Shown: one piece after another, positions 1-9,660 of the stretch
Numbering within the stretch: the stretch's first letter is position 1
How the letters are laid out: each line of letters starts with the position of its first letter
DNA from: Rhizobiales bacterium PAR1
GTDB taxonomy: Bacteria > Pseudomonadota > Alphaproteobacteria > Rhizobiales > Beijerinckiaceae
Direction: 5' to 3'
Length of the DNA stretch: 64,000 nt
NCBI GenBank assembly: GCA_002256205.1
Contig: NKIW01000006.1
Location: forward strand, 209,015-273,014
Notes under the pieces: model-generated
Seen by the model: the letters and a program-made list of their open reading frames with translations, nothing else
Databases searched by the model: none
What the model was told of the DNA's origin: nothing
Program-made: the position numbers and the translations under genes

Positions 1-1
1 T

Positions 2-1522
2 GTCGCGGCGGATTTTCTGACCGGCCAGATCGTACTGGCGGGGCGCAGCCTGTTGGCGGGTGGTCGCTCGCCCTTCGATCTTCCCCCGCCCGGAACTGCT
101 TTTGCACAGGCCCTGCACGGTTTTGGCTGGCTGCGCCACTTTGAAGCGAGCGCCGACCCGGCGATCCGCGACGGCGCGAGGCAGCTTGTCGTGCAATGGC
201 TCGATCGCCGGGAGGCCGGGCAACTTGGCGAGGCCGATGCCCCGGAGACGATTCCGCGTCGGGTGGTTGCCTGGGTGACACATTCGACCCTTCTGGCAGA
301 GAAGGTCGATTTTGCGACCTATCGCCGCCTGATCCTGCACCTCGCGCGTGACGCGGCGGTGCTTCAGGTTCTGGCCCGGCGTTCTGATATCGGGATGCGG
401 CAGCTGGATGCCGCCGTGGCGCTGCTGTTCTACGCGCTCTCGCTCGACAGGCCCGATTCCGCCGTCCGGCAGGCCGAAGGGCTGGTTGTTGCCGCCATTC
501 GCGCCTCGATTCTGCCCGACGGGGGCCCCCGAAGCCGCAATGCCGGCAGGCTGGTCGGGATTGTCGCAAACCTCATCCCACTGCTGGCTCTCTATCGCGC
601 GCGGCAACTGCCCGTGCCGGAGTTTCTCAACCCGGCGATTGCCCGCATGGTTGGTTTCATCCGAATGATGCAGCACCCGGATGGCGGTCTTGCGCTGTTC
701 AATGGCGCGGGCCTTGCGACGCGCGATCTTGTCGCGGAAGTCACACGCTTTGGCGCGGGACGGGTCGCGCGGCTCGATTCCGCGCCGGATACCGGCTTCG
801 AGCGGCTCGAAAACGAGCATGGGGTGTTGATCGCCGATGCTGGCGTCCTCCCGCAAGGTGGTTTCGCTGGCGAGGCGGGTGCAAGCGCGCTGGCCTTTGA
901 ATTTTCAACGAAATTCGATCGTCTCATCGTCAATTGCGGCATTCCCCAGTCTGCCGAGGGCGAAGTTGCACAGAGTTTCCGGGCTGGGCCGGCTCATAGC
1001 TCGGTATTGATCGACGATATCGCGCTTGGGGTGGTACTGCCCGCCACCGATGCCTTTGGCCGGTCGGAATTGCGCGTGTTTTCTGCGGATGAAAACACCG
1101 TGCCGCAGCGCGAGGCGGGGAGCCTGATCATCGGCCATCGCGGGCTTCGCGCCCGCACCGGTTATGTTGTTGAACGACACCTGACGCTGATGCCGGATGG
1201 CGGCGGGCTCTTCGGGTTCGACCGGTTTCTTGATCTTGACGGCGCAGGCGGCAATCGCCGCGTCACGCTGGCGTTTCACTTGCACCCGCGTGTCTTGCCG
1301 GTGCTGCTCTCGCGGCAGGATTCGATCGTGCTGCGCCTGCCGCATCAGGTGCCGGGCCGCGATGTCTGGCTCTTCGAAGCGCCGGGCATTGCGCTTCACC
1401 TTGAGGAGAGCCGCTGCTTCGAGCAGGACATGATGCTGCCCAAGACCGAGGCGATCATTCTCGATATGGCGATCTCCGGGACGACCGAGATCCACTGGCG
1501 CCTCACGCCCTATCGCGGCTGA
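2..1522 (+). CDS. Heparinase II/III family protein (5' end outside window)
   Basis: The reading frame is open from base 2, so the true start lies upstream; the first visible in-frame residues (ADFLTGQIVLAGRS) continue straight into the rest of the protein. The C-terminal half (about residues 250-500) has the beta-sheet-rich character of the heparinase II/III-like domain (PF07940), with segments such as HSSVLIDD and GHRGLRARTGYVVERH. In Hyphomicrobiales this gene commonly sits just before purH, as here. The family contains polysaccharide lyases, but members at this locus have no proven substrate, so a role in envelope or exopolysaccharide turnover is inference. It is followed after 111 bases by purH on the same strand. 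Confidence 0.85.
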   Translation, partial: VAADFLTGQIVLAGRSLLAGGRSPFDLPPPGTAFAQALHGFGWLRHFEASADPAIRDGARQLVVQWLDRREAGQLGEADAPETIPRRVVAWVTHSTLLAEKVDFATYRRLILHLARDAAVLQVLARRSDIGMRQLDAAVALLFYALSLDRPDSAVRQAEGLVVAAIRASILPDGGPRSRNAGRLVGIVANLIPLLALYRARQLPVPEFLNPAIARMVGFIRMMQHPDGGLALFNGAGLATRDLVAEVTRFGAGRVARLDSAPDTGFERLENEHGVLIADAGVLPQGGFAGEAGASALAFEFSTKFDRLIVNCGIPQSAEGEVAQSFRAGPAHSSVLIDDIALGVVLPATDAFGRSELRVFSADENTVPQREAGSLIIGHRGLRARTGYVVERHLTLMPDGGGLFGFDRFLDLDGAGGNRRVTLAFHLHPRVLPVLLSRQDSIVLRLPHQVPGRDVWLFEAPGIALHLEESRCFEQDMMLPKTEAIILDMAISGTTEIHWRLTPYRG

Positions 1523-1633
1523 GCGCGGTAAAAAACGCTTATCCGGATAATATTTGTGCATTGCGGCATGGTGCGGGGCGGCCCCCTGTGCTATCGGCCT
1601 CGCCCATCAAGCCAATCCTCCGGAGTTCTCCTG

Positions 1634-3229
1634 ATGCCTGCTCATCCGCGCCCCCTCCAGCGTGCCCTGTTGTCGGTTTTCGACAAGACGGGCCTCGTCG
1701 AGCTTGCTCAGGCACTCCATGCGCGCGGCGTGGTGCTGATTTCCACCGGCGGTTCGCGCGCGACGCTCGAAAAGGCCGGCATTCCGGTGCTCGATATTTC
1801 CGAAGTCACGGGCTTTCCGGAAATGATGGACGGGCGCGTCAAGACGCTGCACCCGAAAGTACACGGTGGCCTGCTCGCGATGCGCGGCAACCCGGAACAC
1901 GAAGCGGCGTTGCTCGCGCATGGTATCGCCCCGATTGATCTCCTCGTCGGCAATCTCTATCCTTTCCGCGAGACTCTGGCGCGCGGAGCGGGTTTTGATG
2001 AGATCATCGAGAACATCGATATCGGTGGTCCGGCGATGATCCGCTCCTCGGCCAAGAACCACGATGGCGTGTGCGTTGTCGTCGATCCGCGCGATTATGC
2101 CGCGCTGCTCGCGGAACTCGATTCGAACGGCGGCGAGACGACGCGCGACTTCCGCCGCGCCCTCGCTGCTAAGGCTTTCGGCCATACCGCCGCCTATGAC
2201 CGCGCGATTTCGGAATGGTTCTCGGGCGTCACGAAGGACGGCCCACAGCTTGCCGCCGACGATCACGGCAAGGCTGCGACCGAGCTGCGCTATGGCGAAA
2301 ACCCGCACCAGCAGGCCTGGCTGGTGCTGAAGCCGCAGCAGGCGCGCCCTGGCGTTGCCACCGCGCGGCAGGTGCAAGGCAAGGCGCTTTCCTACAACAA
2401 CCTCAACGATGCCGATGCAGCCTGCGAATGCGTCGCGGAGTTTGATCCCAAGCGCACGAGCGCCATCGCGATCATCAAGCACGCCAACCCCTGTGGTGTT
2501 TCGGAAGGCGCAAACCTCGTCGATGCCTACAAGCGCGCGCTCGCCTGCGATCCCGTTTCGGCCTTTGGCGGCATTGTCGCTGCCAACCGGACGCTCGATG
2601 CCGAAGCGGCCAAGGCGATCACCGAGATTTTTACTGAGGTGATCATTGCGCCGGATGCGACCGACGAGGCCATCGCCATTGTCGCTGCCAAGAAAAACCT
2701 GCGTCTGCTTCTCACCGGTGGTCTGCCGGACCCGCGCGCGAAAGACATCGTGCTGCGCTCGATCGCCGGCGGGCGGCTCGTCCAGTCGCGCGATAACGCG
2801 GTGGTCGATGACATGGTGCTCAAGGTTGTCACCAAGCGCAAGCCGACCGAGGCGGAGCTTTCCGACATGCGCTTTGCCTACCGGGTGGTGAAGCACGTCA
2901 AGTCCAACGCCATCGTCTACGTCAAGGGCGGCGCGACCGTGGGTATTGGCGCCGGCCAGATGAGCCGCGTGGATTCGGCGCGCATCGCGGCGTGGAAGGC
3001 GGCTGAGGCTGCCAAGGCCATCGGTAGCGACAAGCCGCTGACCGTGGGTTCGGTTGCCGCCTCGGACGCGTTCTTTCCCTTCGCGGATGGTCTTGAGGCG
3101 CTGGTTGCCGCCGGTGCGACGGCCGTCATCCAGCCCGGTGGTTCTATGCGTGATCAGGAAGTCATCGATGCCGCCGATGCGGCGGGCATTGCGATGGTCT
3201 TCACCGGTACCCGGCATTTCCGGCATTAA
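1634..3229 (+). CDS. purH: Bifunctional AICAR transformylase / IMP cyclohydrolase PurH
   Basis: Catalyses the last two steps of purine synthesis: formylation of AICAR by 10-formyl-tetrahydrofolate, then ring closure to IMP. The N-terminal part (residues 1 to about 150) is the MGS-like cyclohydrolase domain ([26 protein letters not shown]); the remainder is the AICAR transformylase domain, with LRYGENPHQ and IIKHANPCG. At 531 residues it has the usual family length. The reading frame is open further upstream, but the ATG at 1634 is chosen because it matches the family N-terminus and follows GGAG (1622-1625) by 8 bases. It converges on the glutamate dehydrogenase gene, with a perfect 12-bp inverted repeat between them. 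Confidence 0.98.
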   Translation: MPAHPRPLQRALLSVFDKTGLVELAQALHARGVVLISTGGSRATLEKAGIPVLDISEVTGFPEMMDGRVKTLHPKVHGGLLAMRGNPEHEAALLAHGIAPIDLLVGNLYPFRETLARGAGFDEIIENIDIGGPAMIRSSAKNHDGVCVVVDPRDYAALLAELDSNGGETTRDFRRALAAKAFGHTAAYDRAISEWFSGVTKDGPQLAADDHGKAATELRYGENPHQQAWLVLKPQQARPGVATARQVQGKALSYNNLNDADAACECVAEFDPKRTSAIAIIKHANPCGVSEGANLVDAYKRALACDPVSAFGGIVAANRTLDAEAAKAITEIFTEVIIAPDATDEAIAIVAAKKNLRLLLTGGLPDPRAKDIVLRSIAGGRLVQSRDNAVVDDMVLKVVTKRKPTEAELSDMRFAYRVVKHVKSNAIVYVKGGATVGIGAGQMSRVDSARIAAWKAAEAAKAIGSDKPLTVGSVAASDAFFPFADGLEALVAAGATAVIQPGGSMRDQEVIDAADAAGIAMVFTGTRHFRH

Positions 3230-3238
3230 GCGTTGCCG

Positions 3239-3279
3239 GTGTCATTCCCGCCCCTCGTTTTGCTGGTCGGGAATGACAC
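3239..3279. terminator. 12-bp inverted repeat between convergent purH and gdhB
   Basis: GTGTCATTCCCG (3239-3250) pairs perfectly with CGGGAATGACAC (3268-3279) across a 17-base loop. It lies between two converging genes, so it may stop transcription from both sides, but neither side carries a T-run. Short intergenic dyads beginning GTCATTCCCG are also known as dispersed repeats in proteobacterial genomes, so it may instead be one copy of such an element. I saw no second copy in this window. Confidence 0.55.
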
Positions 3280-3285
3280 ACCGCG

Positions 3286-6200
3286 TTACCCGCGCGCCAA
3301 ATCTCCCAATACCCCGGCGAGTACCGTCAGCTTTGCCTGATTGAGCGTGCCGGCAGCGAGGGTCCGGACGGTTTTCATCGTCCTTTCCAGTGCTTCGCCC
3401 TTGGCGGTGATCCAGTCCGCCACGCCCTTCGCACCTGCGCCATGCTGGGCGATAACATCCACCGCGATCTTGCGCATCGCTTCATCCGACGCCGCCAGCG
3501 CCCGGTCGAGCGCGAGGCGCTCGTAGGGATCGCTCGCGCGGATCGCCAGCGCAGCCGCGCGGATATCGGAGAGATCAAAGCGCGCTTCGAGGGAGAACAG
3601 GGTCGTGGCGGCAGCGAGCACATCGACCTTGGCGCGTTCGGCGATCAGCGTGGCATCCAGTGCCATCGCGGCAACAGGCATATCCACAATGCGCGTCGCG
3701 AGCGCTTCGGGCACGCGGTCCGCCACCAGCGCGGCGATGGCGGCGCTGCGCGCGGTTTCGGCCTCCGGCGAGAGCAGGCTGTCGCGTTTGGCGGTGATCT
3801 CCTTCACACCGGCGCGGAAACGTTTGATTAGCGCCTCAAGGCCGGGTGCGAAGTCGATGTTGCGCAGGAACCAGAGCATCCGCGCCGAGGCATGGCTTTC
3901 GGCGGCGGCATAGAGCGAAAGCTGGGTTTGCCCGCCCATTTTGGTATCGAGTGCGTCGATCCCGTTGTTGATCTCGAGAATGCCGAAAACATCGCGCGCC
4001 AGCGCATAGGCACGCGCGACATCCGGGATCATGCGCCCGGTACGCGCGGAAAGGCGTGTCACAATGCCCGGCCCGCCGCGATTGATCACCGCGTTCGAAA
4101 GCTGCGTCGCGACAATCTCGCGCTTGAGGCGATGGGTCAGGATCGCGTCCGGGTATTTTTCCTGCACCGGTTTGGGGAAATAGCGCTTCAGTTCTTCAAC
4201 GAGATAAGCATCATCCGGGACATCAGACGCGAGCAGGTGATCGTAAAGCGAGAGCTTGGCATAGGCGAGCAGCACCGCGACCTCGGGGCGGGTGAGTACC
4301 TCGCCACGTGCCGTGCGGGCATCGACCTCGGCATCGCCCGGCAGGCCCTCGACCTTGCGATCGAGCCGCCCCTCGGCTTCGAGCGCGCGCATCAGATCCT
4401 GCAAATCCGGATTTGCAGAGGGGCCGAGGCGCTCGGTGAGAGAAAGTGCGAGGGATTGCAGATAGTTGTTGCGCAGCACCAGCTTGCCGACCTCGTCGGT
4501 CATCGAAGCGAGGAGGTCGTTGCGCTTGGCGCGCGTCAGGCGACCATCTTCCTCGGGTTTGGCGAGCGCGATCTTGAGGTTGACCTCGACGTCCGAGGAG
4601 TTGACGCCGGCGGAATTATCGATGGCGTCGGTGTTGAGCTTTACACCATGCCGACCTGCTTCGATACGTGCAGCCTGCGTCATGCCGAGGTTCGCGCCTT
4701 CGCCGATGACTTTCGTGCCAAGGTCCGCCGCCGTGATGCGGATCGCATCGTTGGCGCGGTCGCCCGCATCGGCGTCCGTTTCGGAGGAGGCGCGGATATA
4801 GGTGCCGATGCCGCCGAACCAGAGAAGATCGACCTTGGCTTTGAGGATCGCGGTCATCACCGCCTGCGGCGTCGCATCCTCGCCCTCCAGCCCGAGCAGG
4901 GCCGAGATTTCCGGCGACAGCGGGATTTTCTTCAAGGAGCGTGAGAAAACACCGCCGCCCTTCGAGATCAGGCTGGCATCATAATCCTGCCAGCTCGAGC
5001 GGGCCTTTTCAAAGAGACGCTTGCGCTCGGCGAAGCTCTTGGCCGCATCCGGCGCGGGATCGATGAAGATATCGCGGTGATCGAAGGCCGCGACGAGTTG
5101 GATCTGCTCGGAGAGAAGCATCCCGTTGCCGAAGACGTCGCCGGACATATCGCCAACACCGGCAACGGTGAAGGGCATGGTCTGGATATCGATGTCAACT
5201 TCGCGGAAGTGGCGTTTCACCGCCTCCCAGGCGCCACGCGCGGTGATGCCCATCTTCTTGTGGTCGTAGCCTGCGGAGCCGCCCGAGGCGAAGGCATCGG
5301 AGAGCCAGTGACCGCGCGCATCGGCAATGGCGTTGGCGGTATCGGAGAAGGTCGCCGTGCCCTTGTCCGCGGCGACGACGAGGTAGGGGTCGTCGCCATC
5401 GTAACGGATCGTGTTGGCGGGCGGGATGATTGCCTCACCCTTGATCGTGTCGGTGAGGTCCAGCAGCGCGGAGACGAAGGTCTTGTAGCTCGCGGTGCCC
5501 TCTGCGAACCAGGCATCGCGGTCCGAGACCGGCGGCAGGTTCTTCGGCACGAAGCCGCCTTTGGCGCCTACTGGCACGATCACGGCGTTCTTGACCTGCT
5601 GCGCCTTCACCAAGCCCAGGATCTCGGTGCGGAAATCCATCGGGCGGTCCGACCAGCGGAGACCGCCACGCGCGACCTTGCCGAACCGGAGGTGCAGCCC
5701 CTCCACTTGCGGCGAAGAGACGAAAATTTCGTAGAGCGGCTTGGGCAGCGGCATATTCTCGACCATGCCGCAGGCGAGCTTGAAGGCAATCGTTGGCCGG
5801 CCCGGCTGATAGACGTTGGTCCTCAGGCTCGCGAGGATGAGGTTGAGCATCCGGCGGAAGATGCGGTCATCATCGAGGCTGGTGATCTTGTCGATTTCGG
5901 CCAGCAGTGAGGCCTGCATCGCGTCGCAGAGGCGCGCGCGATCACTTTCCTTTTCCTTGATGTCGGGATCGAAGCGCAGGGCAAAGAGCCGCGCGAGGCT
6001 CTGCGTCGCGGCGGGGTAACGCGCCAGCGCATCGGCAATGTAGATCTGGCCGTAGGGCACACCGATCTGGCGGAGATAGCGCGAATAGGCGCGCAGGATG
6101 TCCGCTTCGCGCGGGGCGATCCCGGCTTCCGTAACCAGAATGTTGAAGCGGTCTGATTCGAGTGTGCCGGAGAAGACGCCGTCGAGCGTGGTTTCGAGTG

Positions 6201-8034
6201 CATGTTCGAGCGCCGCGATGTCAATCGCCCCGCCCTTGGCGCGCTCCAGCGTCATGTCGTGGAGCCAGTTGGTCGCGGCGGCACCCTCCGGCGTGATCTG
6301 GTAGGTGCGCTCGTTGATGACGGTAAAGCCGAGATTTTCGAGCACCGGTACGCGGCGCGAGAGCGGAATCGGCGTGCCATGCGCGAAGACCTTGAGGCTC
6401 GCGCGCGAGGCGTCATCACCCGTCTTGCGGTAAAAATCGAAAGCAAACGGCGTCCTTTCGCTCAGGCGCTCCAGTGTTTCCAAATCGGCGATGGCGTCCG
6501 AGGCCGAGAAGGCCTCGCGATAGGCTGCGTTGAAGGCATTGGCCCAGATCCGGCTCCAGAGGCTGACCTTGTCCTTCGGCGCTTCAACAGCCAGCTGATC
6601 GCGGAAGCTGTCGGCCCAGGTGCGGACGATGGCGGCGATGCCAGCTTCCAGTGTCGTGCGGTCGATGACCGGGGTTTTACCCTCTGTGCGGCCGACGATG
6701 TAATGCGTGCGCGAGAGCGGACCTTCCGGATAGGCCGGGTAGGCGGCGGAAATCCGCCCCTCATAGATTCGGGCGAGGTAGTCGCCGATCCTGAGACGCA
6801 CCGAGGTGTCGTAGCGGTCCTTCGGGACGTAGACCATCACCGAGACGAAGCGGTCGAATCGATCCGTGCGGGCGAGCGCGCGCAGGCGCGGGCGCTCGGT
6901 CAACGCCAGCACATCCATCGAGAAGCGGAAGAGCGTATCGAGATCGACCTGGAAGAGTTCGTCGCGCGGATAATTCTCCAGCACGTTGAACAGCGCCTTG
7001 CCGGAATGGCTGGTCGGGTCGAAGCCGGCGCGTTCGAGCACGCGGGCCACCTTGTGCCGGAGATAGGGCACCGAGCGGGCGGAGCCGGTATAGGCGGTCG
7101 AGGTGAAAAGCCCCACGACGCGCAATTCGCCTTCCAGCTCGCCTTGCGCGTTCAGGAGCTTCACGCCGACGTAATCGAGATAGACGCGGCGGTGGATCTT
7201 CGATTTGACGTTCGCCTTGGCGACGAACAGCGGCGTCGGCTCTTTGAGGAAGGCGCGGATTTCGGGTGTCATCACCACGAGTTCCTTGCCGCGTCGAAGC
7301 ACCTTGACGTTGGGATCGCGCAGGATGCCAAGCCCCTCGGAAGGGATTGGGTCCGAGAGCATATCCGGCTCGGCAAAGCGATATTCGCGGATGCCGAGGA
7401 AGGTGAAGTTATCCGCCAGCAGCCAGTCGAGGAACTGCACCGCTTCGGCGATTTCATCCGCTGGCAGAAGCGGCGGATTGGCGCGGAAACGCGTCGCGAT
7501 TTCCGCCATGCGCGTGCGCATCGGCAGCCAGTCGGTCACAGCGGCGCGGATATCGGCGTAGATCGCTTCAAGGCTGGCGCGAAGGTCCGCCTGCTCGGCG
7601 CCATCCAGCGTATTGGCGATGTGGATATGGAGGAAGCTCTCGCGCTGTACCGGTGCCATTTCGCGCCCGCCCGAAGCGCCGATCAGGCGCGTGAGCGCGC
7701 CGTTTGCGTCACGCTCGAGCGCGAGAATCGGATGGGCGACCAGCGTCACCGCCCAGCCGCGTTCGCCGAGTTCCGCCAGCGTGGAAGCCAGCAGAAAGGG
7801 CATATCGTCGTTCGCGACCTCGATCAGTGTGCCGGCAAGGCCGACACCTGAGAGCGTTTCGATCCGGATGGCGACCTTGCCATGCCCGCGCTGGCCCAGA
7901 AATGTCGCGGCATCAGCGCCGAGCTTCTGCCGTGCCGCGGCATCCACGATGGCAGCGTCTTCGGCATCGACACGGCTGAACAGGATTTGCGCCAGCTGGT
8001 CGGCGGCGGGCGTCCGGGGCAGGTCTTGAGACAT
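3286..8034 (-). CDS. gdhB: NAD-specific glutamate dehydrogenase, large type
   Basis: Oxidatively deaminates L-glutamate to 2-oxoglutarate and ammonia with NAD, a catabolic, cytoplasmic reaction. The 1,582-residue protein has the size of the bacterial 180-kDa class (PF05088). An N-terminal regulatory region of about 700 residues precedes the dehydrogenase core, which carries GAKGGFVPK with the substrate-binding lysines, GEAIIPPANTIRYDG, and the dinucleotide-binding section around VAGVGDMSGDVFGNG. The ATG at 8032-8034 follows a GGAG about 6 bases upstream. It stands alone, converging on purH and divergent from the AhpD-like gene. The leader at 8093-8130 contains a tandem 14-base repeat. Several long frames on the opposite strand are mirror artefacts of its codon use. 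Confidence 0.96.
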   Translation of the reverse strand: MSQDLPRTPAADQLAQILFSRVDAEDAAIVDAAARQKLGADAATFLGQRGHGKVAIRIETLSGVGLAGTLIEVANDDMPFLLASTLAELGERGWAVTLVAHPILALERDANGALTRLIGASGGREMAPVQRESFLHIHIANTLDGAEQADLRASLEAIYADIRAAVTDWLPMRTRMAEIATRFRANPPLLPADEIAEAVQFLDWLLADNFTFLGIREYRFAEPDMLSDPIPSEGLGILRDPNVKVLRRGKELVVMTPEIRAFLKEPTPLFVAKANVKSKIHRRVYLDYVGVKLLNAQGELEGELRVVGLFTSTAYTGSARSVPYLRHKVARVLERAGFDPTSHSGKALFNVLENYPRDELFQVDLDTLFRFSMDVLALTERPRLRALARTDRFDRFVSVMVYVPKDRYDTSVRLRIGDYLARIYEGRISAAYPAYPEGPLSRTHYIVGRTEGKTPVIDRTTLEAGIAAIVRTWADSFRDQLAVEAPKDKVSLWSRIWANAFNAAYREAFSASDAIADLETLERLSERTPFAFDFYRKTGDDASRASLKVFAHGTPIPLSRRVPVLENLGFTVINERTYQITPEGAAATNWLHDMTLERAKGGAIDIAALEHALETTLDGVFSGTLESDRFNILVTEAGIAPREADILRAYSRYLRQIGVPYGQIYIADALARYPAATQSLARLFALRFDPDIKEKESDRARLCDAMQASLLAEIDKITSLDDDRIFRRMLNLILASLRTNVYQPGRPTIAFKLACGMVENMPLPKPLYEIFVSSPQVEGLHLRFGKVARGGLRWSDRPMDFRTEILGLVKAQQVKNAVIVPVGAKGGFVPKNLPPVSDRDAWFAEGTASYKTFVSALLDLTDTIKGEAIIPPANTIRYDGDDPYLVVAADKGTATFSDTANAIADARGHWLSDAFASGGSAGYDHKKMGITARGAWEAVKRHFREVDIDIQTMPFTVAGVGDMSGDVFGNGMLLSEQIQLVAAFDHRDIFIDPAPDAAKSFAERKRLFEKARSSWQDYDASLISKGGGVFSRSLKKIPLSPEISALLGLEGEDATPQAVMTAILKAKVDLLWFGGIGTYIRASSETDADAGDRANDAIRITAADLGTKVIGEGANLGMTQAARIEAGRHGVKLNTDAIDNSAGVNSSDVEVNLKIALAKPEEDGRLTRAKRNDLLASMTDEVGKLVLRNNYLQSLALSLTERLGPSANPDLQDLMRALEAEGRLDRKVEGLPGDAEVDARTARGEVLTRPEVAVLLAYAKLSLYDHLLASDVPDDAYLVEELKRYFPKPVQEKYPDAILTHRLKREIVATQLSNAVINRGGPGIVTRLSARTGRMIPDVARAYALARDVFGILEINNGIDALDTKMGGQTQLSLYAAAESHASARMLWFLRNIDFAPGLEALIKRFRAGVKEITAKRDSLLSPEAETARSAAIAALVADRVPEALATRIVDMPVAAMALDATLIAERAKVDVLAAATTLFSLEARFDLSDIRAAALAIRASDPYERLALDRALAASDEAMRKIAVDVIAQHGAGAKGVADWITAKGEALERTMKTVRTLAAGTLNQAKLTVLAGVLGDLARG

Positions 8035-8092
8035 CAGGGGCTCCGTTCGGGGAGAAGGATAGCGTCGCGCGGGAAAGGACTCGGAAGAAGGG

Positions 8093-8130
8093 GACTTGCG
8101 GGAAAGAACTTGCGGGAAAGGACTTGATGG
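8093..8130. repeat. Tandem 14-base repeat upstream of gdhB
   Basis: The unit GACTTGCGGGAAAG (8093-8106) is followed directly by AACTTGCGGGAAAG (8107-8120) and a degenerate third start, GACTTGATGG. A related GGGAAAGGACT lies just before, near 8071-8081. The array is in the region between gdhB and the divergent AhpD-like gene. Function unknown; it could be a slippage product or a regulator-binding array. Confidence 0.6.
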
Positions 8131-8232
8131 TGGGCCTTCTGGCCGTCATGCTCGCGGGGATCGTTCGGGGTGATCGGAAAAGCGGCGACTACACCCTTCG
8201 TCTAATGCGCTTTGCACTTTTGGGAGGCAAGT

Positions 8233-8841
8233 ATGGAACCGCAAAAAGCGGCCGGAATCGAATCGAAAGATTGCATAGGTCTGTCGGATATCATTGCGCT
8301 CGACCTGCAGCAGGCACCGCTTTCGCCGGAAATGGCGGCCTATTTCAAGAAGTGCGAGGAAAAGCTCGGCTATGTGCCGAACGTGCTGCTCGCTTATTCG
8401 CATTCGATGGCGAAGCGCGAGGCTTTCGCCGCGTTCTACAACGAGCTGATGCTCGCGCCTTCCGGCCTTTCGAAGCTCGAGCGCGAGATGATCGCGGTGG
8501 TGGTCTCGGCTGAAAACAGGTGCTGGTATTGCCTTGTTTCGCACGGCGCGGCGGTACGGGCGCTTTCGGGCAGGCCGGAACTCGGTGAAGCCTTGGCGTT
8601 CAACTACCGCGTGGCACCGCTCGATGCGCGCCAGCGCGCGATGCTCGACTTCGCGGCCAAGATGGCGAAGGCTTCCGCGGAAATCGAGGACAGGGATCGC
8701 GATGCGCTGCGACAGGCCGGTTTCAGCGAGAAGGATATCTGGGATATCGCCGCGGTTGCATCGTTTTACGCGATGTCGAACCGCATGGCTTCCGCCACAG
8801 CGATGAAACCGAATCCGGAATATCACGCGCAGGCGCGGTGA
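8233..8841 (+). CDS. AhpD-like peroxidase-related protein (carboxymuconolactone decarboxylase family)
   Basis: A 202-residue, all-alpha protein of the AhpD/CMD superfamily. The hallmark E-x2-CxxC-x3-H proton-relay motif is complete: Glu94, Cys97, Cys100 (CWYC) and His104. In this family the cysteine pair reduces peroxides or disulfides; the exact partner is unknown, and the closest described group is the uncharacterised peroxidase-related enzymes of about 190 residues. The ATG at 8233 is chosen because GGGAGG (8222-8227) lies 5 bases upstream; a longer frame from TTG 8212 lacks such a site. It is transcribed alone. Confidence 0.85.
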   Translation: MEPQKAAGIESKDCIGLSDIIALDLQQAPLSPEMAAYFKKCEEKLGYVPNVLLAYSHSMAKREAFAAFYNELMLAPSGLSKLEREMIAVVVSAENRCWYCLVSHGAAVRALSGRPELGEALAFNYRVAPLDARQRAMLDFAAKMAKASAEIEDRDRDALRQAGFSEKDIWDIAAVASFYAMSNRMASATAMKPNPEYHAQAR

Positions 8842-9201
8842 ACGGATAACGGCCTGTTGTCCTGCGGGCAGATCGATTTTCAAAAAAAGAAAGGCGGCTC
8901 GTGCGGGGGAGCCCGAGCCGCCATGCCTTGTGGCCGATCCTTGCGGATAAGATGAGGGAGCGAGGGGGCTGGGGGGCGTAGGGTCTCGCTCGATCACCGT
9001 TTGCCTTGGCAGTGATGAGAGATTCGCCTCCGCTTCTGGCGGTCGCATGGTCGAAATCGGGCCAAATTGTGAATTTGGTAACGATTGATCGGAAATTTTG
9101 GGACTGGAAAATTGGATTTTGCCGGGTAACCTGTTGGTACGAGGCAGACGGGGATCGCATTTGGGCATTCTCGGCACGTGCCGCCGTTTTTCGAGGCCCG
9201 G
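8842..9201. other. 360-base gene-free region holding a minus-strand terminator
   Basis: No convincing protein gene lies here on either strand. The region contains a GC-rich hairpin whose T-rich tail faces the minus strand (listed separately), although no minus-strand coding region lies upstream of it before the plus-strand DUF2794 gene. The simplest reading is a small untranslated RNA transcribed leftward from somewhere within 8923-9200; a long leader for the DUF2794 gene is also possible. AT-rich sequence around 9061-9120 could hold promoters, but I could not identify clear -35/-10 boxes. Confidence 0.5.
8881..8922 (-). terminator. Rho-independent terminator on the minus strand
   Basis: GGCGGCTCG (8893-8901) pairs with CGAGCCGCC (8914-8922) around a 12-base loop. 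Read on the minus strand the stem is followed by a run rich in T (the complement of the A-run at 8882-8892), the layout of an intrinsic terminator. On the plus strand no T-run follows, so it does not obviously serve the AhpD-like gene. Confidence 0.7.
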
Positions 9202-9570
9202 ATGACGCAAACCGATCCGAATGCAGCGACGACAACGGCCAATGTCGTGCCCTTCTCGGGCGCTCGCCCGCCGGAGCTGGTGCGTTTCGACCGGCACGAA
9301 CTTTCGATCATTCTCCGGGTCTATGGCCGGCAGGTCGCGAGCGGCGAATGGCGCGATTACGCGATCGACTTCGGGCGCGAGCGGGCGGTTTTCGCGATTT
9401 TGCGCCGCACGGGTGAGGCGCCGATCTACCGGGTGGAGAAAGATCCGAAGCGGGCGGAAAAGCAGGGCGCCTATGCCGTGATCGCGCAGGATGGCCGCGT
9501 GCTCAAGCGCGGACATGATCTCGACCGGGTGGTTCGGGTGCTGGAGAAGCCCGCGAAGGTCGTCGGCTAG
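9202..9570 (+). CDS. DUF2794 family protein
   Basis: A 122-residue protein with the features of the alphaproteobacterial DUF2794 family (PF10984): FDRHELSIILRVYGRQV, GEWRDYAIDF, YRVEKDPK and LKRGHDLDRV. No enzymatic residues are apparent and the function is unknown. ATG 9202 is preferred, with GAGG at 9193-9196; an in-frame GTG at 9178 is less likely. It converges on the Bax inhibitor gene, with a strong shared terminator between. Confidence 0.85.
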   Translation: MTQTDPNAATTTANVVPFSGARPPELVRFDRHELSIILRVYGRQVASGEWRDYAIDFGRERAVFAILRRTGEAPIYRVEKDPKRAEKQGAYAVIAQDGRVLKRGHDLDRVVRVLEKPAKVVG

Positions 9571-9608
9571 GGTCGCAGTCCTCACCTCGCGTTTTCTGTC
9601 AAAGCCAA

Positions 9609-9640
9609 CAAAAAAGCCCCGGTTTCCCGGGGCTTTCGTG
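9609..9640. terminator. Bidirectional terminator between DUF2794 gene and Bax inhibitor gene
   Basis: AAAGCCCCGG (9613-9622) pairs with CCGGGGCTTT (9627-9636) around a 4-base loop. A-runs on the left and T-rich sequence on the right give a T-tail in both directions, fitting the two converging genes. Confidence 0.85.
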
Positions 9641-9660
9641 TTTCAGACTTCATCCGAAGA

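Noticed and set aside
1607-3226. 539-codon minus-strand frame opposite purH
   Set aside because: Antisense shadow of a certain gene; no recognisable motif.
3892-7851. Long plus-strand frames of 350 and 549 codons opposite gdhB
   Set aside because: They mirror the third-position GC bias of gdhB, lack ribosome sites and family motifs, and are rich in Arg/His/Glu in the way antisense frames are.
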